This document shows positions 1-10,805 of a DNA stretch of 64,000 nt, piece after piece (the stretch's first letter is position 1; every line of letters starts with the position of its first letter). The notes under the pieces are model-generated. The model was not told the DNA's origin. It saw only the letters and a program-made list of their open reading frames with translations, and did not search any database. Source of the stretch: Allium sativum (taxonomy: Eukaryota > Streptophyta > Magnoliopsida > Asparagales > Amaryllidaceae); the NCBI GenBank assembly GCA_030737875.1, contig CM060915.1, positions 573,484,577-573,548,576 of the forward strand. The letters run 5' to 3'. The translations under genes and the position numbers were made by a program.

Positions 1-989
1 TACATAAAACACACACATATTGGATATGTCATTGTTTGTCTCTACGTTGATGACTTATTGATCATAGGAAATAACAAGGCCATAATAACATTTACAAAGG
101 ATATGTTATCCTCTAGATTCGATATGAAAGACCTAGGACTGGCTGATGTGATACTAGGTGTTAAATTTTTGAAAGCACCATAGGGATATGCATTGTCCCA
201 ATTACATTACATCACCAAGATACTTGAAAAATTCAATCAATATAGTATAATTATTGCAAAATCACCAGTAGATATGAACCAAAATAAGGTAAAGAACACT
301 AGTGATAGTATCTATCTACTAGAATACTCTTGTATACTAGGGAGTATTATGTATGTTATGAACTGCACTAGACCAGATATCGCATATATTGTAAGCAAGT
401 TAAGTAAATTTACCAGCATTCCTGGTAAACATAATTGGAGAGCGATAATCAGAGTTATAGGATACCTAAAGTATACGCAGAGCTATGGTCTAAACCTTAC
501 AAAGTATCCTTCAACGGTAGAAGGATACAGTGATGCAAACTGGATCATTGGATCACATGGTACAAACTCCACAAGTGGATATGTGTTCACATTAGGAAAT
601 GGAGCAATTTCATGGAAATCATCCAAACAGACTTGTATAGCTAGATCTATGATGGAATCTGAGTTTGTTGCACTAGATAAGACTGCAGAGGAAGTAGATT
701 AGATTCGAAGTTTCTTGGAAGACATTCCTAATTGGAGTAAACATGTGCCTCCAATATATTTACATTATGATAGTCAATCAGCTACTGGAAGAGCTAATAT
801 TACACTACACAATGGTAAATCTAGGCATATTCGTTGCAGACATAAAAAAATAAGACATCTTCTCTTTAACAGAGTTATCACTATAAACTACAGTATAAGG
901 ATAACATAACAGATCCACTGACAAAAGGCTTGCCAAGAGTGAGAGTTCAAACCTTATCAATGGGAATGGGACTAAAGCCTATAAACTAA
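1..989 (+). pseudogene. Copia A: RT C-terminal part plus RNase H relic
   Basis: C-terminal part of a Ty1/copia polyprotein, which copies element RNA into DNA inside virus-like particles. The window opens inside RT. The catalytic YVDD box (VCLYVDDLLIIG) is encoded at about 45-81, and RNase H follows, with TRPDIAY at about 370, YSDANW at about 523 and the KSRHIRCRH region near 815. All lie in frame 1. In-frame TAG stops occur at 181-183 and 700-702 (the second replaces a Trp usual in the family). A one-base shift near 895 is needed to reach the terminal segment DPLTKGLPR, which stops at 987-989. It is a dead copy. The motifs make the family certain; the clade is not resolved. Confidence 0.93.
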
Positions 990-1146
990 AAGTCTTTCTA
1001 AGATGGAAACCCCACCTAGTTGGCTAGAGATCCCAAGATATAGGTTCAAAGGGACAACGAAGTTAAGATAAACTTGACGGTACTGTTATACACAAATCAT
1101 TCATATGATAAGTCATTGCATTATCTTGGAAAATATGATATGTATT
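990..1146 (+). mobile_element. Copia A: 3' untranslated part, first segment
   Basis: Non-coding tail after the pol stop of copia A. It is cut at 1146 by copia B and resumes at 9695. The last five bases, gtatt, are the target copied by B's insertion. Confidence 0.75.
1142..1146. repeat. 5-bp target duplication of copia B, left copy
   Basis: gtatt directly before the LTR of B. An identical copy lies at 9695-9699 directly after B's second LTR. This fixes both ends of B and shows it jumped into A. Confidence 0.88.
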
Positions 1147-1344
1147 TATTGAAAACAAGATTTTGATTAATGCCAACAAAAGAAGTAGAAATGGAAATCA
1201 TGTTATAGAGATAAGATTATATATACACACACACACATTGAGTCGTGTTAGAATTATGTTAAAATCTATCCTCAAGTATAACAAAAATATTAAAAACAAA
1301 TATATATATATGGCTTTAAAAAGCCAGAAATGTACAAACTCAGC

Positions 1345-1490
1345 TCTACCAGTCAACTGGTAGAGAAATGACTAGTCGACTGGTCAGAGAGCTTTTGTAC
1401 ATAACGGCTAGTTTTGAAAAGTTTTTTATCCAAATGATTTAAAGTTTAAGTCAACCAGTCAACTGATGATTTTTAACCAGTCGACTGATC
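1345..1490. promoter_or_regulatory. Cluster of ccagtcgactgg palindromes upstream of TATA (B 5' LTR)
   Basis: Four variants of accagtcgactggt occur about 130-270 bp upstream of the TATA box: accagtcaactggt, agtcgactggt, accagtcaactga and accagtcgactga. The second LTR has the same four sites with different point changes (8834-8980). Spacing and palindromy suggest binding sites for a dimeric factor. This is inference. Confidence 0.5.
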
Positions 1491-1615
1491 CGAAGCAACA
1501 AATATTTTCTGAAAGGTTGCCTCTATTCATGAAGAGAAATCTCTTCATTTCTGAAAGGAAATGGAAACTTCTTTTAGTTAAAACTCTTCATAAAGAATTT
1601 TTACCTTTCTACTAT

Positions 1616-1623
1616 TATATAAA
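1616..1623 (+). promoter_or_regulatory. TATA box, B 5' LTR
   Basis: tatataaa followed by cacttc, kept in the second LTR at 9098-9105. It marks the probable U3/R boundary region. Confidence 0.65.
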
Positions 1624-2216
1624 CACTTCAAATGTGTTTTCCAAATCAATAATTCTGATTATTTTCTCTCTATTTTCCGATTTAAACTTCTGTATACTTT
1701 GCAAACAAAAGCTCTCCCATATTCAAGTTACTTATTAAATCCCGGATAACGTTTCTCATATCTTGATTCGACAAGCAACTAACTTCCTTTAGTTCTTCAC
1801 ATTTGTTTCAAGTACTCAAGGATAAGATTATAGGAAAGGTGTACTTAAACTATTGACTATCTGTGTTGATTAAAGAACACAAAGAAGAAGACAAAAACAC
1901 TTGTAATTATTGAAGTCCTATATAGTTGCTCAGGCGAGAGGCATCCTTGCTGGGGCTCGTGTGTACTGACCTACTCCTCTAGGTCAAGAGATGGCGTGAT
2001 AGTCAATTCCGAAGAGAGCTTCGGGACTGGACGTAGGGCGGGAAGTCTAAGCCAGTATAAAGTTCCTGGTGTCATTTCTTATTGCATTTCCTTTTGATAT
2101 ATTTCTATAGCTTAGCTTTTACCTGCTTAACTATTGTATATTAAGTTAGTATATCATCTATATTTCTGCTATATCCATATAGATCATGCTTAAGTCATAC
2201 ACACCGACTTTTCATT

Positions 2217-2232
2217 TAGTACCAGAGCAAGG
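2217..2232 (+). other. Copia B primer-binding site
   Basis: Two bases after the LTR lies tagtaccagagcaag, a two-base variant of the TGGTATCAGAGC element complementary to the 3' end of initiator tRNA-Met, the usual primer in plant copia elements. Confidence 0.75.
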
Positions 2233-2274
2233 TCATTATTTAACCATAAAACAGTTATCTGGTATTTAGAAAAT

Positions 2275-2763
2275 ATGGATAATAACACTAGTACTAGCAA
2301 TAATACCGGATATTCTGAAGGCCAATCCACTGCAAGACCACCTTTCTTTAATGGCATAAACTATAGTTATTAGGGTACACGAATGAGGATTTATATGCAA
2401 GCAAATAGTTTTGATGCATGGAATATCACACAAAAAGAGTACACACAACCCACTACATTATTTACTGAATGGTCTACATTTGAAAAAGCAGTGGCTACCG
2501 CCAATGCTAAGGCTATGAACATGTTGCATTGTTCTTTAGATAGAAACGAGTTTAACCAGATTTGTATGTGCAGTACAACATATGAAATCTGGAGAACACT
2601 CAAATTAATTCATTCCAGAACTAAACACATTGATATCAGACATCATTTCTTGAGAGACAATATTGAAAAACAAACGATTAATCTAGATTTTATAAACTCA
2701 GAAAATCAAATTGCTGATATCTTTACTAAACCCCTTTTAGAGAAATCTTCCATAAGACTCTGA
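2275..2763 (+). pseudogene. Copia B gag fused in frame to pol C-terminus
   Basis: The frame starts with ATG at 2275 and reads a copia gag N-terminus: PPFFNGINY, then a TAG at about 2371 where the family has Trp, then RMRIYMQAN and KAMNMLHCSL. At about 2610, after TYEIWRTLKLIH, the frame changes without interruption into the extreme C-terminus of a copia pol: TKHIDIRHHFLRD, then NQIADIFTKPL, ending at 2763. About 1,000 residues normal for the family (rest of gag, protease, integrase, RT, most of RNase H) are missing. The joint suggests one internal deletion. The domain assignments are firm. Whether the fusion was ever translated is unknown, and the TAG shows it is dead now. Confidence 0.88.
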
Positions 2764-3008
2764 CGAGAACTAGGAATTGTATCTTTCAAAGATCTCTAAA
2801 AAGTTATTCAATTGCTTTGTGCTCATCATGTTTAATTACTTTATAATCGACGACAAAGGGGGAGAAATATTTCTCCTATGATAAGTCTATGATATATATT
2901 CTATGCTCTTAATAAAAATTTCTAATGAATCTATGATATATATTCTATGCTCTTAATAATTAATTTTTTTTTTGGAATATATGTGCTAACATTTTGTTGC
3001 AGGATTCA
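2764..3008 (+). mobile_element. Copia B: 3' non-coding part before solo LTR C1
   Basis: It contains a purine tract (aaagggggagaaa, about 2857) of the kind that primes plus-strand synthesis. There is also a tandem duplication of about 50 bp containing tctatgatatatattctatg (about 2886 and 2932). No coding sequence. Confidence 0.7.
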
Positions 3009-3876
3009 TGTAACAACCCGGAAAATCAGAACCAATTTAAAAATTTTATTTTGGCTATTTTATTGAATTTTGAATAGTTAAAATAATTTAGTTTTAATAA
3101 TAATGATTAAAAATTTATTTAAACCGAAGTTAGAACAAATATATTTATTTTAATTTTATAAGGAGTTAGAAATAGCACAGTAGTTTGAAAATTTGAATTT
3201 GAACTTTGACCGAATGTTCAGAATGCAAAATAAAACGGATTTTAGCAAAACCAAAAATATTAGAATCTATTTAAAAATATCTTTCTAACGGATCTGAAAA
3301 ATTGAAATTTCATAGCGGGAATAAAAAGTTATGGTCAGTTGCATATTCAGAATAGTCGCTATGGAATTCAATATAATATATAGCCTGTATAAATAGCCAT
3401 TTTGCAAACGACCTCCGTTTTCAACGAAACCACCTGGGTGGATCCAGAATGTCAAATTATTGCAAGGTTCCAATTCTCATAAGTTTTGGAATTAATATGT
3501 GAGCGTGGCAAAGGAAAATGTGTTTTGTCAATTTCAGTCAATTCAGATCGACCAGAAAATGGTCATTTTTCAAACGGTCTCCAAATTCGACGAAATTAAT
3601 TTTGTTAGGACTGTATCATCAAAACGTAGCTAGATTTATTTTTCGGGAATTTTTGGAGTCAGCTTGTGGCCCCGGTTAATTAAAATGAAAGATCAAATTA
3701 AATAATAAAATGTTTTATTATTTAATTTAAAGAAAAATAGACTGAAACACTCGAATGGGCTGATGAGACCTATCCCATTGTGTCCCGAACAGGGGTATTT
3801 AGCTAGGGCGACACTCATTGGGGTTGATTTGGAGTTAGGAGCGATATAGGAATTAAATAAAATAACCCTATTTCGG

Positions 3877-3884
3877 TATAAATA
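3877..3884 (+). promoter_or_regulatory. TATA box of solo LTR C1
   Basis: tataaata, 868 bases into the LTR. The LTRs of E have tataaatt at nearly the same distance (minus strand, 17641-17648), which supports a real promoter position. Confidence 0.6.
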
Positions 3885-4089
3885 CACGTATAGCATATAA
3901 CCCTATTTCGTTATCGCGCCGCCCCCCTTTATTGTTCAACGATGGGAAAAGCTTCTTCCTTCTCTCTTCAAAATATCTCAAATCACTTAACGAAATTCGA
4001 TGCTCTAGTTGAGGATTTTGTAGAGAATCACTCAAGCTTTAAACCCATATCAAGTTCGGAATTTTTCGTTGTGTATTTACTTCGATCTG

Positions 4090-4205
4090 AGCCCTCGAAG
4101 TTCGCGCCTTCATCGCGTCGCCCTGACCAACTCCGGCCACCGATCTGAGCGCCGCCACCGCGTGCTGACGTGCCTCTCCACCCTCCTCGTCGTGCCACAG
4201 TCTGA
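4090..4205. other. CpG-rich stretch in R region of C1
   Basis: An island rich in CpG (cgcgccttcatcgcgtcgcc, then gcgccgccaccgcg) within an AT-rich LTR, about 220 bases after the TATA box. The LTRs of E have a comparable island at the matching place (17270-17560 and 52855-53150). Confidence 0.5.
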
Positions 4206-4549
4206 TCATCGCCTCAATCAATGGTTGAAGCAGAAAATCTACACCTAGTTTGGAAGGTTTTGCTGAAGGTATCGGCTTTATTAAATTTAAATGATTTCAA
4301 CGTATAAAAGCATCGCAAAGTGTGATTAAATAATAAAAATCATATCTTTTTGCTTTGTAGTCGAAATCTAGTGAAACAAGAGACATCGGGACTGTGGCGA
4401 CGTCTTCTATATTCTAGAAGAGACCGGAGAATTTTTAGAACTCGCTACAATTTTAGGTGAACCCGAAAGCCAAGCGAGATTTCTGACCCGAAATTAAATA
4501 AATAAATTTATATTAGGTTGCAGACGGAGTTTAGAAACTCTCAACACCC

Positions 4550-4572
4550 GTCGTCCATAGACCATGGACGAC
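4550..4572. other. Perfect 9-bp hairpin conserved between LTR families
   Basis: gtcgtccat, loop agacc, atggacgac. The same stem and loop occur in the 3' LTR of E on the other strand (16763-16783). Confidence 0.7.
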
Positions 4573-4959
4573 TTGATTATATTATGATGTGGAATTGGTT
4601 GATTTTTGGTGTTTGATTATGATTGAAACGAAATTAGTTGATATTATGGCAAAGATTGCCTAGAGAAAACGTATTAGGAAATTAAAGCCCCATGTAAACG
4701 CCGCGAGGCCTAAGGTAGCGCGAGGTGCCGTACTAGGGACGGTGCTGGTTTTAATTACCCTGCCGTTATGCTGCCGAAATTTTCTAAAATATTTTTGTGT
4801 TATAAAATATTCATGTTATTGTATACTAATTGTTTGAATAATATGAAAATCATATTTTTATTATATATATATATATATATGAATATGAAAATGATCATTA
4901 TATGTCAACATAAAATTTATGTTTTTGTTGTAAATAAAAAATGGTCATTTGTTAAATAA

Positions 4960-5900
4960 AAATGTATTTCCACTTGAAATTTACATTTTTAATGTAAATA
5001 AAACATTAAAAATAAACAATTTGAAATTTACATTTTTAATGTAAATAAAATATTAAAAATAAACATTGTAATATAAAATGTATTTTCATTTGAAATTTAC
5101 ATTTCTAATGTAAATAAAACATTAAAAATAAACAATTTGGAATATAAATGTATTGATATTGGATTTTACATTTTTAATGTAAATGCAACATTAAAAATAA
5201 AAAATTTGAAATAGAAATGTACTAATATTGGATTACACATTTTTAATGTAAATGCAACAATAAAAATAAACATTTTGAAATATAAATATATAGATATTGG
5301 ATTATACATTTTTAATGTAAATGCAACATTACAAATACAGATTTTGAAATAGAAATGTGTTGACACTGGATTTTACATTTTTAATGGAAATACAACATTA
5401 AAATAACATTGTTATAATAAAAATGTTTTACATTGAAATTTACATTATTATGTAAATGAACCTTTTAAAATTAGCCATTACAATAACAAATATCTTTTCT
5501 TTGAAATTTACATTTTTATTGTAAATGAAATATTAAAAATGTCCATTGTTATATAAAATATCTTTTCTTTGAAATTTACATTTTTATTTTAAATGAAACA
5601 TTAAAAATGTCCATTTTTATATAAAATATGTTTTCTTTGAAATATACATTTTTAATATAAATGGAACTTTGAAAATGATCATTAGTTAAACAAATACGTT
5701 TTCTTTGAAATATACATTTTTAATATAAATGGAACTTTGAAAATGCTCATTATTTAAACAAATATGTTTTCTTTGAAATATACATTTTTAACATAAATGA
5801 AACTTTAAATGATCATTAGTTGAATAAAAATGTGTTACATTGAAATTTACATCTTTAATGTAAATGGAACTTTAAAGATGATCATTAGTTAAATATAAAT
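4960..5900. repeat. Tandem array of about 69-bp hairpin units in C1
   Basis: About 13-14 diverged copies, each carrying tttacatt-ttt-aatgtaaa and often attttaatg ... cattaaaat. Sites recur at about 5165, 5234, 5305, 5374 and so on. The array decays into looser AT-rich sequence up to about 6420. Confidence 0.8.
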
Positions 5901-8494
5901 GTGTTACATTGATTTTTTTTTAATGAGTCATTAAAAATAGTCATTGGTTTGAAATGAAAAAGTAGTAATAATAAAAATTCACATTTTATTATATATGAGA
6001 AAACATTAAAATTTATATTTTCAATGTAAATGAATCATAGGAGAAGATGCATTGTTTATTAAATGTGTTAACATAAAAAGATTACATTTTTCAATGTAAT
6101 TGGAGGAATGAATAAAAATATTACATTTTAAAGTATAATAAAAGAAATGAATAAAAAGATTACATGTAATAAAAGGATGAATAAGGAGATTACATTTTTA
6201 ATGTAATAGATGAATGATTAAAAAGATTACATTTTCTTTTAAAATGTAAGATAGAATCATTAAATTATTCAAGTTTTGAATAAAATGTATTGACATTAAA
6301 AATTACGTTTTTACTGTTAGTATGATTTCATATAAAAGAAATCAATGATGAAATGAAATTGTTTATGACACTAAAAATCACATTTTTAATGTAATATAGG
6401 ATTTCATATAAAGAAATCAACATTGAAATGAAAATGGCTTGAAATCGTCGAACGAATAAATTTATATATATATATATAATATAAATTAAAATAAAATGAA
6501 TCGCGCTACTGTAGTTCACGATTTGAAATCGTAACTTCAAACAGTTATAACGAGAGATCCAACCATCGGATTTTCCCAAAACTGGAACCATTGGGTTCGC
6601 TTTGGAAAGATTTTCCAATGAAATAACATTTGCTAAGATCCAATGGTTAGGTTTTGAGAAATTTGTAAATAAATTTTTGATGAAAACAGCGCCAGGGCCA
6701 TGTAATGACCTGAAGCGTTGTTTAATTAAAAATCTATTTTTAAATAAATAAAAATAGCGAGAAATCGTTATAAAATATTATAAACAATATGAAATGAAAT
6801 GAATTGATTTATATAATATACATTCGAGAATTATTTGAAAAGTCCGAGTTAAATTCATTTCAAATAATTATACGACGATTGGAAGTCGAAGATTTGAAGA
6901 TGGTAATTGAAGACCGACGATCTTCACATCGAATGGATGACTACTGATGCCTTTGATTTGAGTTGCTACCATGAGAGGGTTACAGTGGTGGTTGTCTGGA
7001 CGTACTTGTTGATTGTTCGGATATGCGAGAGCCTCTCTTCCGTATTAGACATATGGGACGAGGAATAAGGTATCTCCAATTTCGTTCAGACCCAGAACGG
7101 ACTTGTAAATGGATGTATGTCTGACATTGGATTTTATTTGGTGCTGATTGATTTCTATTTAATATATATCTGTTTAGTGGTGGAGAATTTATTCTCTTGC
7201 TTAACACCCTTCTCTGAGACGCTGTAGCTCAAAGGTTATATATTGATAGTTATCGATCGCATGGCATGAACTATCAGTGTGGCATGCCAAGATGTAAATG
7301 ATCAAGGCTTATTGTTGAAAAGCAGAGCCTTGTGGTTGATGATCAAAGCACAACTTTATTTAGCATAGCTTTGTGTATAGCGTTACTTCGCAAGCCTCAC
7401 ATCCCGGCATGAACCAGAAACGGGAGACGGACCCTAGGGAGAACATGCATTTCTTTCTAGCTAGAAGTGGTGTCATGGTATGGAGCCTAGACATTTTTAC
7501 TTATGTAGATGATGGAAAGTGAGGTACCTCGGATTTGATTCCCTAGTGGCTCTTTATGTACGCTCCATAGGGCGGGGAGATGTATTGTTCAAGAATTACT
7601 AATCCACTAACATATTTGTGGACTGGCCCTTGCGATCTAAGGGCTCACCTGATTCTAAGTCCTGAGGCACGGGCTAGAGTGTCTAGAATTCGGTAAGGAC
7701 GATCCCTTGCCTTGGTTCGAAATCCAACTTCCATACGATCCATACATTTTTGATTGTAAACCTATATATGGCGACATAGTATATGGTAGCTATGCCTCTA
7801 TGATTGATACATTATGATTGAAATGTTTCTAAAACATATATACACTAATAATAATATCAAATCCGTTTTATCGTATCAAGCATATTTGACCATTATAAGG
7901 TAAAAGTCTATCCCCATGTTTGCGTTGCATTATGTGATGGGACTTGAGTCTTATAATGGTTTCATTTTTCTAAAAAGCATTGCGTTGTTTAACGATTTAC
8001 TTTATTTATTCACTGGCAATTCAATGGAGTAAACCCGTTCTGTGTTAGCGGTGTGGTCCTGTGATTAGCCTTATTATAAAATAGGTTAAGTAAATTTCTC
8101 ATACCAGTCCCATGACTGACTCGTAGTTTGTTTCACTTTGCAAACTCGGGTGCCCTCTTTCCATATAGGCAGCCTTATATTTAGATTTTAGCGGACTCAT
8201 TCTGGATAGCTATGGAGCTGGTGATGGATCTTATTATTTCTATTATGCTATTCAGACTTCATTTAATATATTATATTTGATTCCGATGCAGACATTTTAT
8301 ATTAAGCTGAAAACTGTATTATGTACTAAGTATGATCTTACTATGTTGTGTAACTCTGATGATATATTATTTCCAGTGTAATTTGATGTACGTTATCTGC
8401 TGTAATTCGATATTTTTGTTCTGCTGTATTGTTTATGTGTTATATTCCAATAATTATCCTTGCTTTCGTACTATGGGAGTTTGGGGTTATCACA
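5901..8494. other. R/U5 remainder of C1, no gene
   Basis: Non-coding. 5901-6420 is decayed array. 6540-6720 holds the block with ggatttttccc/ggttcgc that E carries twice. 6900-8200 matches blocks of E and C2 (tctcttgcttaacaccc; ccagtcccatgactga). Short open frames here are not conserved. Confidence 0.6.
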
Positions 8495-8613
8495 AATCAA
8501 AACAGTAAGATTATAACTTTATTGAACTAACAAAATGTTGCAGAAATTAAGGGGGAGCAAATACTTAGGGGGAGAAAATCAAATATGTTGTCATCAATCA
8601 AAAAGAAGGAGAA
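8495..8613 (+). mobile_element. Copia B: last interior segment with purine tracts
   Basis: Three purine-rich tracts (aagggggagc at 8549, agggggagaaa at 8567, gaaggagaa before 8614) precede the second LTR. The last fits the plus-strand primer. Confidence 0.75.
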
Positions 8614-9694
8614 TGTTGAAAACAAGATTTTGATTAATGCCAACAAAAGAAGTAGCAATAGAAATTATGTTATAGAGATAAGATTTTATATATACATATA
8701 CATTGAATAGTTTTAGAATTATGTTAAAATCTATCCTCAAGTATAACACAAATATTCAAAACAAAGTAAATATATATATATATGTATGTATGTATATGGC
8801 TTTAAAAAGCCAGAAATGTACAAACTCAGCTCTACCAGTCGACTTGTAGATAAATGACCAGTCGATTGGTTAGAGATTTTTTGTACATAATGACTAATTT
8901 TGCAAAAAAAAATTATCCAAACAATTTAAAGTTTAATTCAATCAGTCAACTAATGATTTTTAACCAGTCGACTGATTCGAAATAGCAAATATTTTCTGAT
9001 AGGTTGCCTCTATTCATGAAGAGAAATCTCTTCATTTCTGAAAGGAAATGGAAACTTCTTTTGGTTAAAAATCTTCATGAACAAACCTTTATACTATTAT
9101 ATAAACACTTCAAACGTGTTTTCCAAATCACCAATTCTGATTATATTCTCTCTATTTTCTTATTTAAACTTCTATATACTTTGAAACAAAAGCTTTCCCA
9201 AATTTAAGTTACTTGTTGAATCCTAGATAACATTTCCCATGTCATGATTCGATAAGCAACTAACTTCCTTTAATTCTTCACATTCATTTCAAATACTCGA
9301 GGATAAGATTATAGGAAGGGTGTACTTAAATGGTTGACTATCCGTGTTGATTCAAGAACACAAAGCAGAAGTCAAAATACTTGTAATTGTTGAAGTCCAG
9401 TATGGTTGCTCAGGCGAGAGGCATCCTTGTTGGGGCTTGGGTGTACTTACCTATTCCTCTAGGTTAAGGGAGGGCGTGATAGTGAATTCCAAAGAGGAGC
9501 TTCGGGACTTGACGTAGGAGGGAAGTCCGAACCAGTATAAAATTCCTGGTTTCGTTTCTTATTGCATTTACTTTTGATATATTTCTATAGCTTAGCTTTT
9601 ACCTGCGTAACAATTGTATATTAAGTTAGCATATCATTTATATTTCCGCTATATCCATATAAATCTTGCTTAAGTCATACACACCGACTTTTCA
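8614..9694 (+). repeat. Copia B 3' LTR
   Basis: It starts tgttgaaaac and ends cttttca. Partner of 1147-2214, with TATA at 9098-9105 and the four palindromes at 8834-8980. It is followed by the second gtatt. Confidence 0.9.
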
Positions 9695-10068
9695 GTATTG
9701 ATACTTTTAGTTATTTATGTAGTTGAGGAATTAGAGAATACCCTTTACGGAATCACCTATGTAAGTGCGAAGGTGCCGCTTCAAAGAGAATTATGAGGCC
9801 AAATTCTCTAAGAACTTATGAGACCAGGATGGTGTTCAAGGCAAAAACGAACACATACAGAGAACGAAGTATTTTAAAAAATATTTATCGTGTGTTATCT
9901 ATCTTATAATTACACAAAAAGATTGCAGTTCAAGGACACCCAATGTCTACTAATTCGCATGTAATTCAGTTGGTAATCACTAGGAAAGTTCAAGGCCCAT
10001 GTGATACTTTAACCGATATGATAAATGTATCGTGAAACTACGAACAACTACTCATTCATGTAGGGGAT
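9695..10068 (+). mobile_element. Copia A: 3' untranslated part, second segment
   Basis: Continuation of A after the insertion of B, starting with the duplicated gtatt. It ends in the short purine tract taggggat (10061-10068). No coding sequence. Confidence 0.72.
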
Positions 10069-10805
10069 TGTTAAAAAAATTGAATGAAGTAGTTTATTAG
10101 GGAAGAGTGATTTGATTGGAAACAAAATTCCTACATTAAGGAATATTTGGACCAGTTCCACTACATATACTAAAGCCCATCATAGCATATCAAACAAATA
10201 AGAATAAAGAGAATGTGGGCTTGTAGGAGCAGGAAAACATGTGGGCTTATAGGGCCTTATTTTATATTATTATTAATAGGTCATAGATAAAGGGCCTTGG
10301 GGCTTTTGGGGTCTCGCGTTGAATGGGCCTTCGGCTTCCACCTGGTCCTGTTGCGCTGTAACGGGTATTTTTGAATGGCTGCATTCGTTCATTTGAAAGG
10401 GTGCAACGGTTCCCTTCCAGATGCGTGCACGCGGATGCATCGCCTAGTTAAAGGGTTTCGTCCTTTCCAGGGGTCATTTCCGCCCAGATAGGCCTCCTCC
10501 AGCCTATAAATATGCATCCTAAAACCGAGACAGATTCACTCAGTTTTTTTCGCTCTTTCTTCCTTAAATACTCTGTTCTGAATTCAATAAACTCTTCAGT
10601 TCATTGACGCTCCGATTGCACGCACTACATTTCAGGATTGGTCCATTTCATCCTGAGAAACAAATTGCTGACACACTAAACAGTGCACACGGCGACAATA
10701 TTGTTTCAAGGAAACAGATTACTCTGGATTCAGACATTTCTACCAGGTATTTAATCCTATTTTGGTTTTTTGTAACGGTTCTGCACCATTACAAATTGTT
10801 GCAGA
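10069..10805 (+). repeat. Copia A 3' LTR (right end uncertain)
   Basis: It starts tgttaaaaaaattgaatg directly after the purine tract. It has a TATA box (tataaata, 10505-10512), then a ctctttctt leader and an aataaa signal near 10585. The partner LTR lies left of the window, so the right end is a guess (possibly ...ttgttgca at about 10803). Confidence 0.6.
10505..10512 (+). promoter_or_regulatory. TATA box, copia A LTR
   Basis: tataaata in a GC-richer context, about 435 bases into the LTR; typical copia promoter layout. Confidence 0.6.

Larger units (their letters stand above)
1147..2214 (+). repeat. Copia B 5' LTR
   Basis: It matches 8614-9694 along its whole length, with roughly one base in ten different by eye. 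The expected TG start has decayed to TA (tattgaaaac against tgttgaaaac in the partner); it ends in cttttca. It contains four GTCGACTGG-like palindromes (1345-1490), a TATA box at 1616-1623 and a longer R/U5 part. Confidence 0.9.
3009..8494 (+). mobile_element. C1: 5.5-kb solo LTR of a gypsy-type element
   Basis: It begins tgtaacaacccgg and ends gggttatcaca (TG...CA). There is no primer site or gag after its end: copia B resumes at once. It is therefore a solo LTR left by LTR-LTR recombination. The flanks attca (3004-3008) and aatca (8495-8499) may be a target duplication with one change. It is clearly related, in diverged form, to the LTRs of C2 and of E, which lie in the opposite direction. 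Contents: U3 (3009 to about 3900), TATA box, a CpG-rich stretch (4090-4205), a conserved hairpin (4550-4572), a hairpin repeat array (4960-5900) and a 3' part sharing blocks with E (7060-8200). Confidence 0.82.
1147..9694 (+). mobile_element. Copia B: non-autonomous Ty1/copia mini-element
   Basis: A complete LTR retrotransposon. It has two LTRs of about 1.07 kb (1147-2214 and 8614-9694), an iMet-type primer site after the first LTR, purine tracts before the second, and a perfect gtatt target duplication. Without the later solo LTR C1 (3009-8494), the interior is only about 0.9 kb. It encodes a short gag fused to the end of RNase H, with no protease, integrase or RT core. Movement would have needed enzymes from a related full-length element. 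The purine tracts with GGGGGAG and the gag type recall the Sire-like copia group; this is an inference. Confidence 0.88.

Noticed and set aside
4960..5900. Could the regular repeats be a CRISPR array or centromeric satellite?
   Set aside because: Units diverge along their whole length, with no unique spacers, and the array is confined to one LTR; plant context excludes CRISPR.
7700..7740. ggttcgaaatcc, like a tRNA T-loop
   Set aside because: No acceptor stem, D-arm or A box at the right distance; it lies in the LTR C1.
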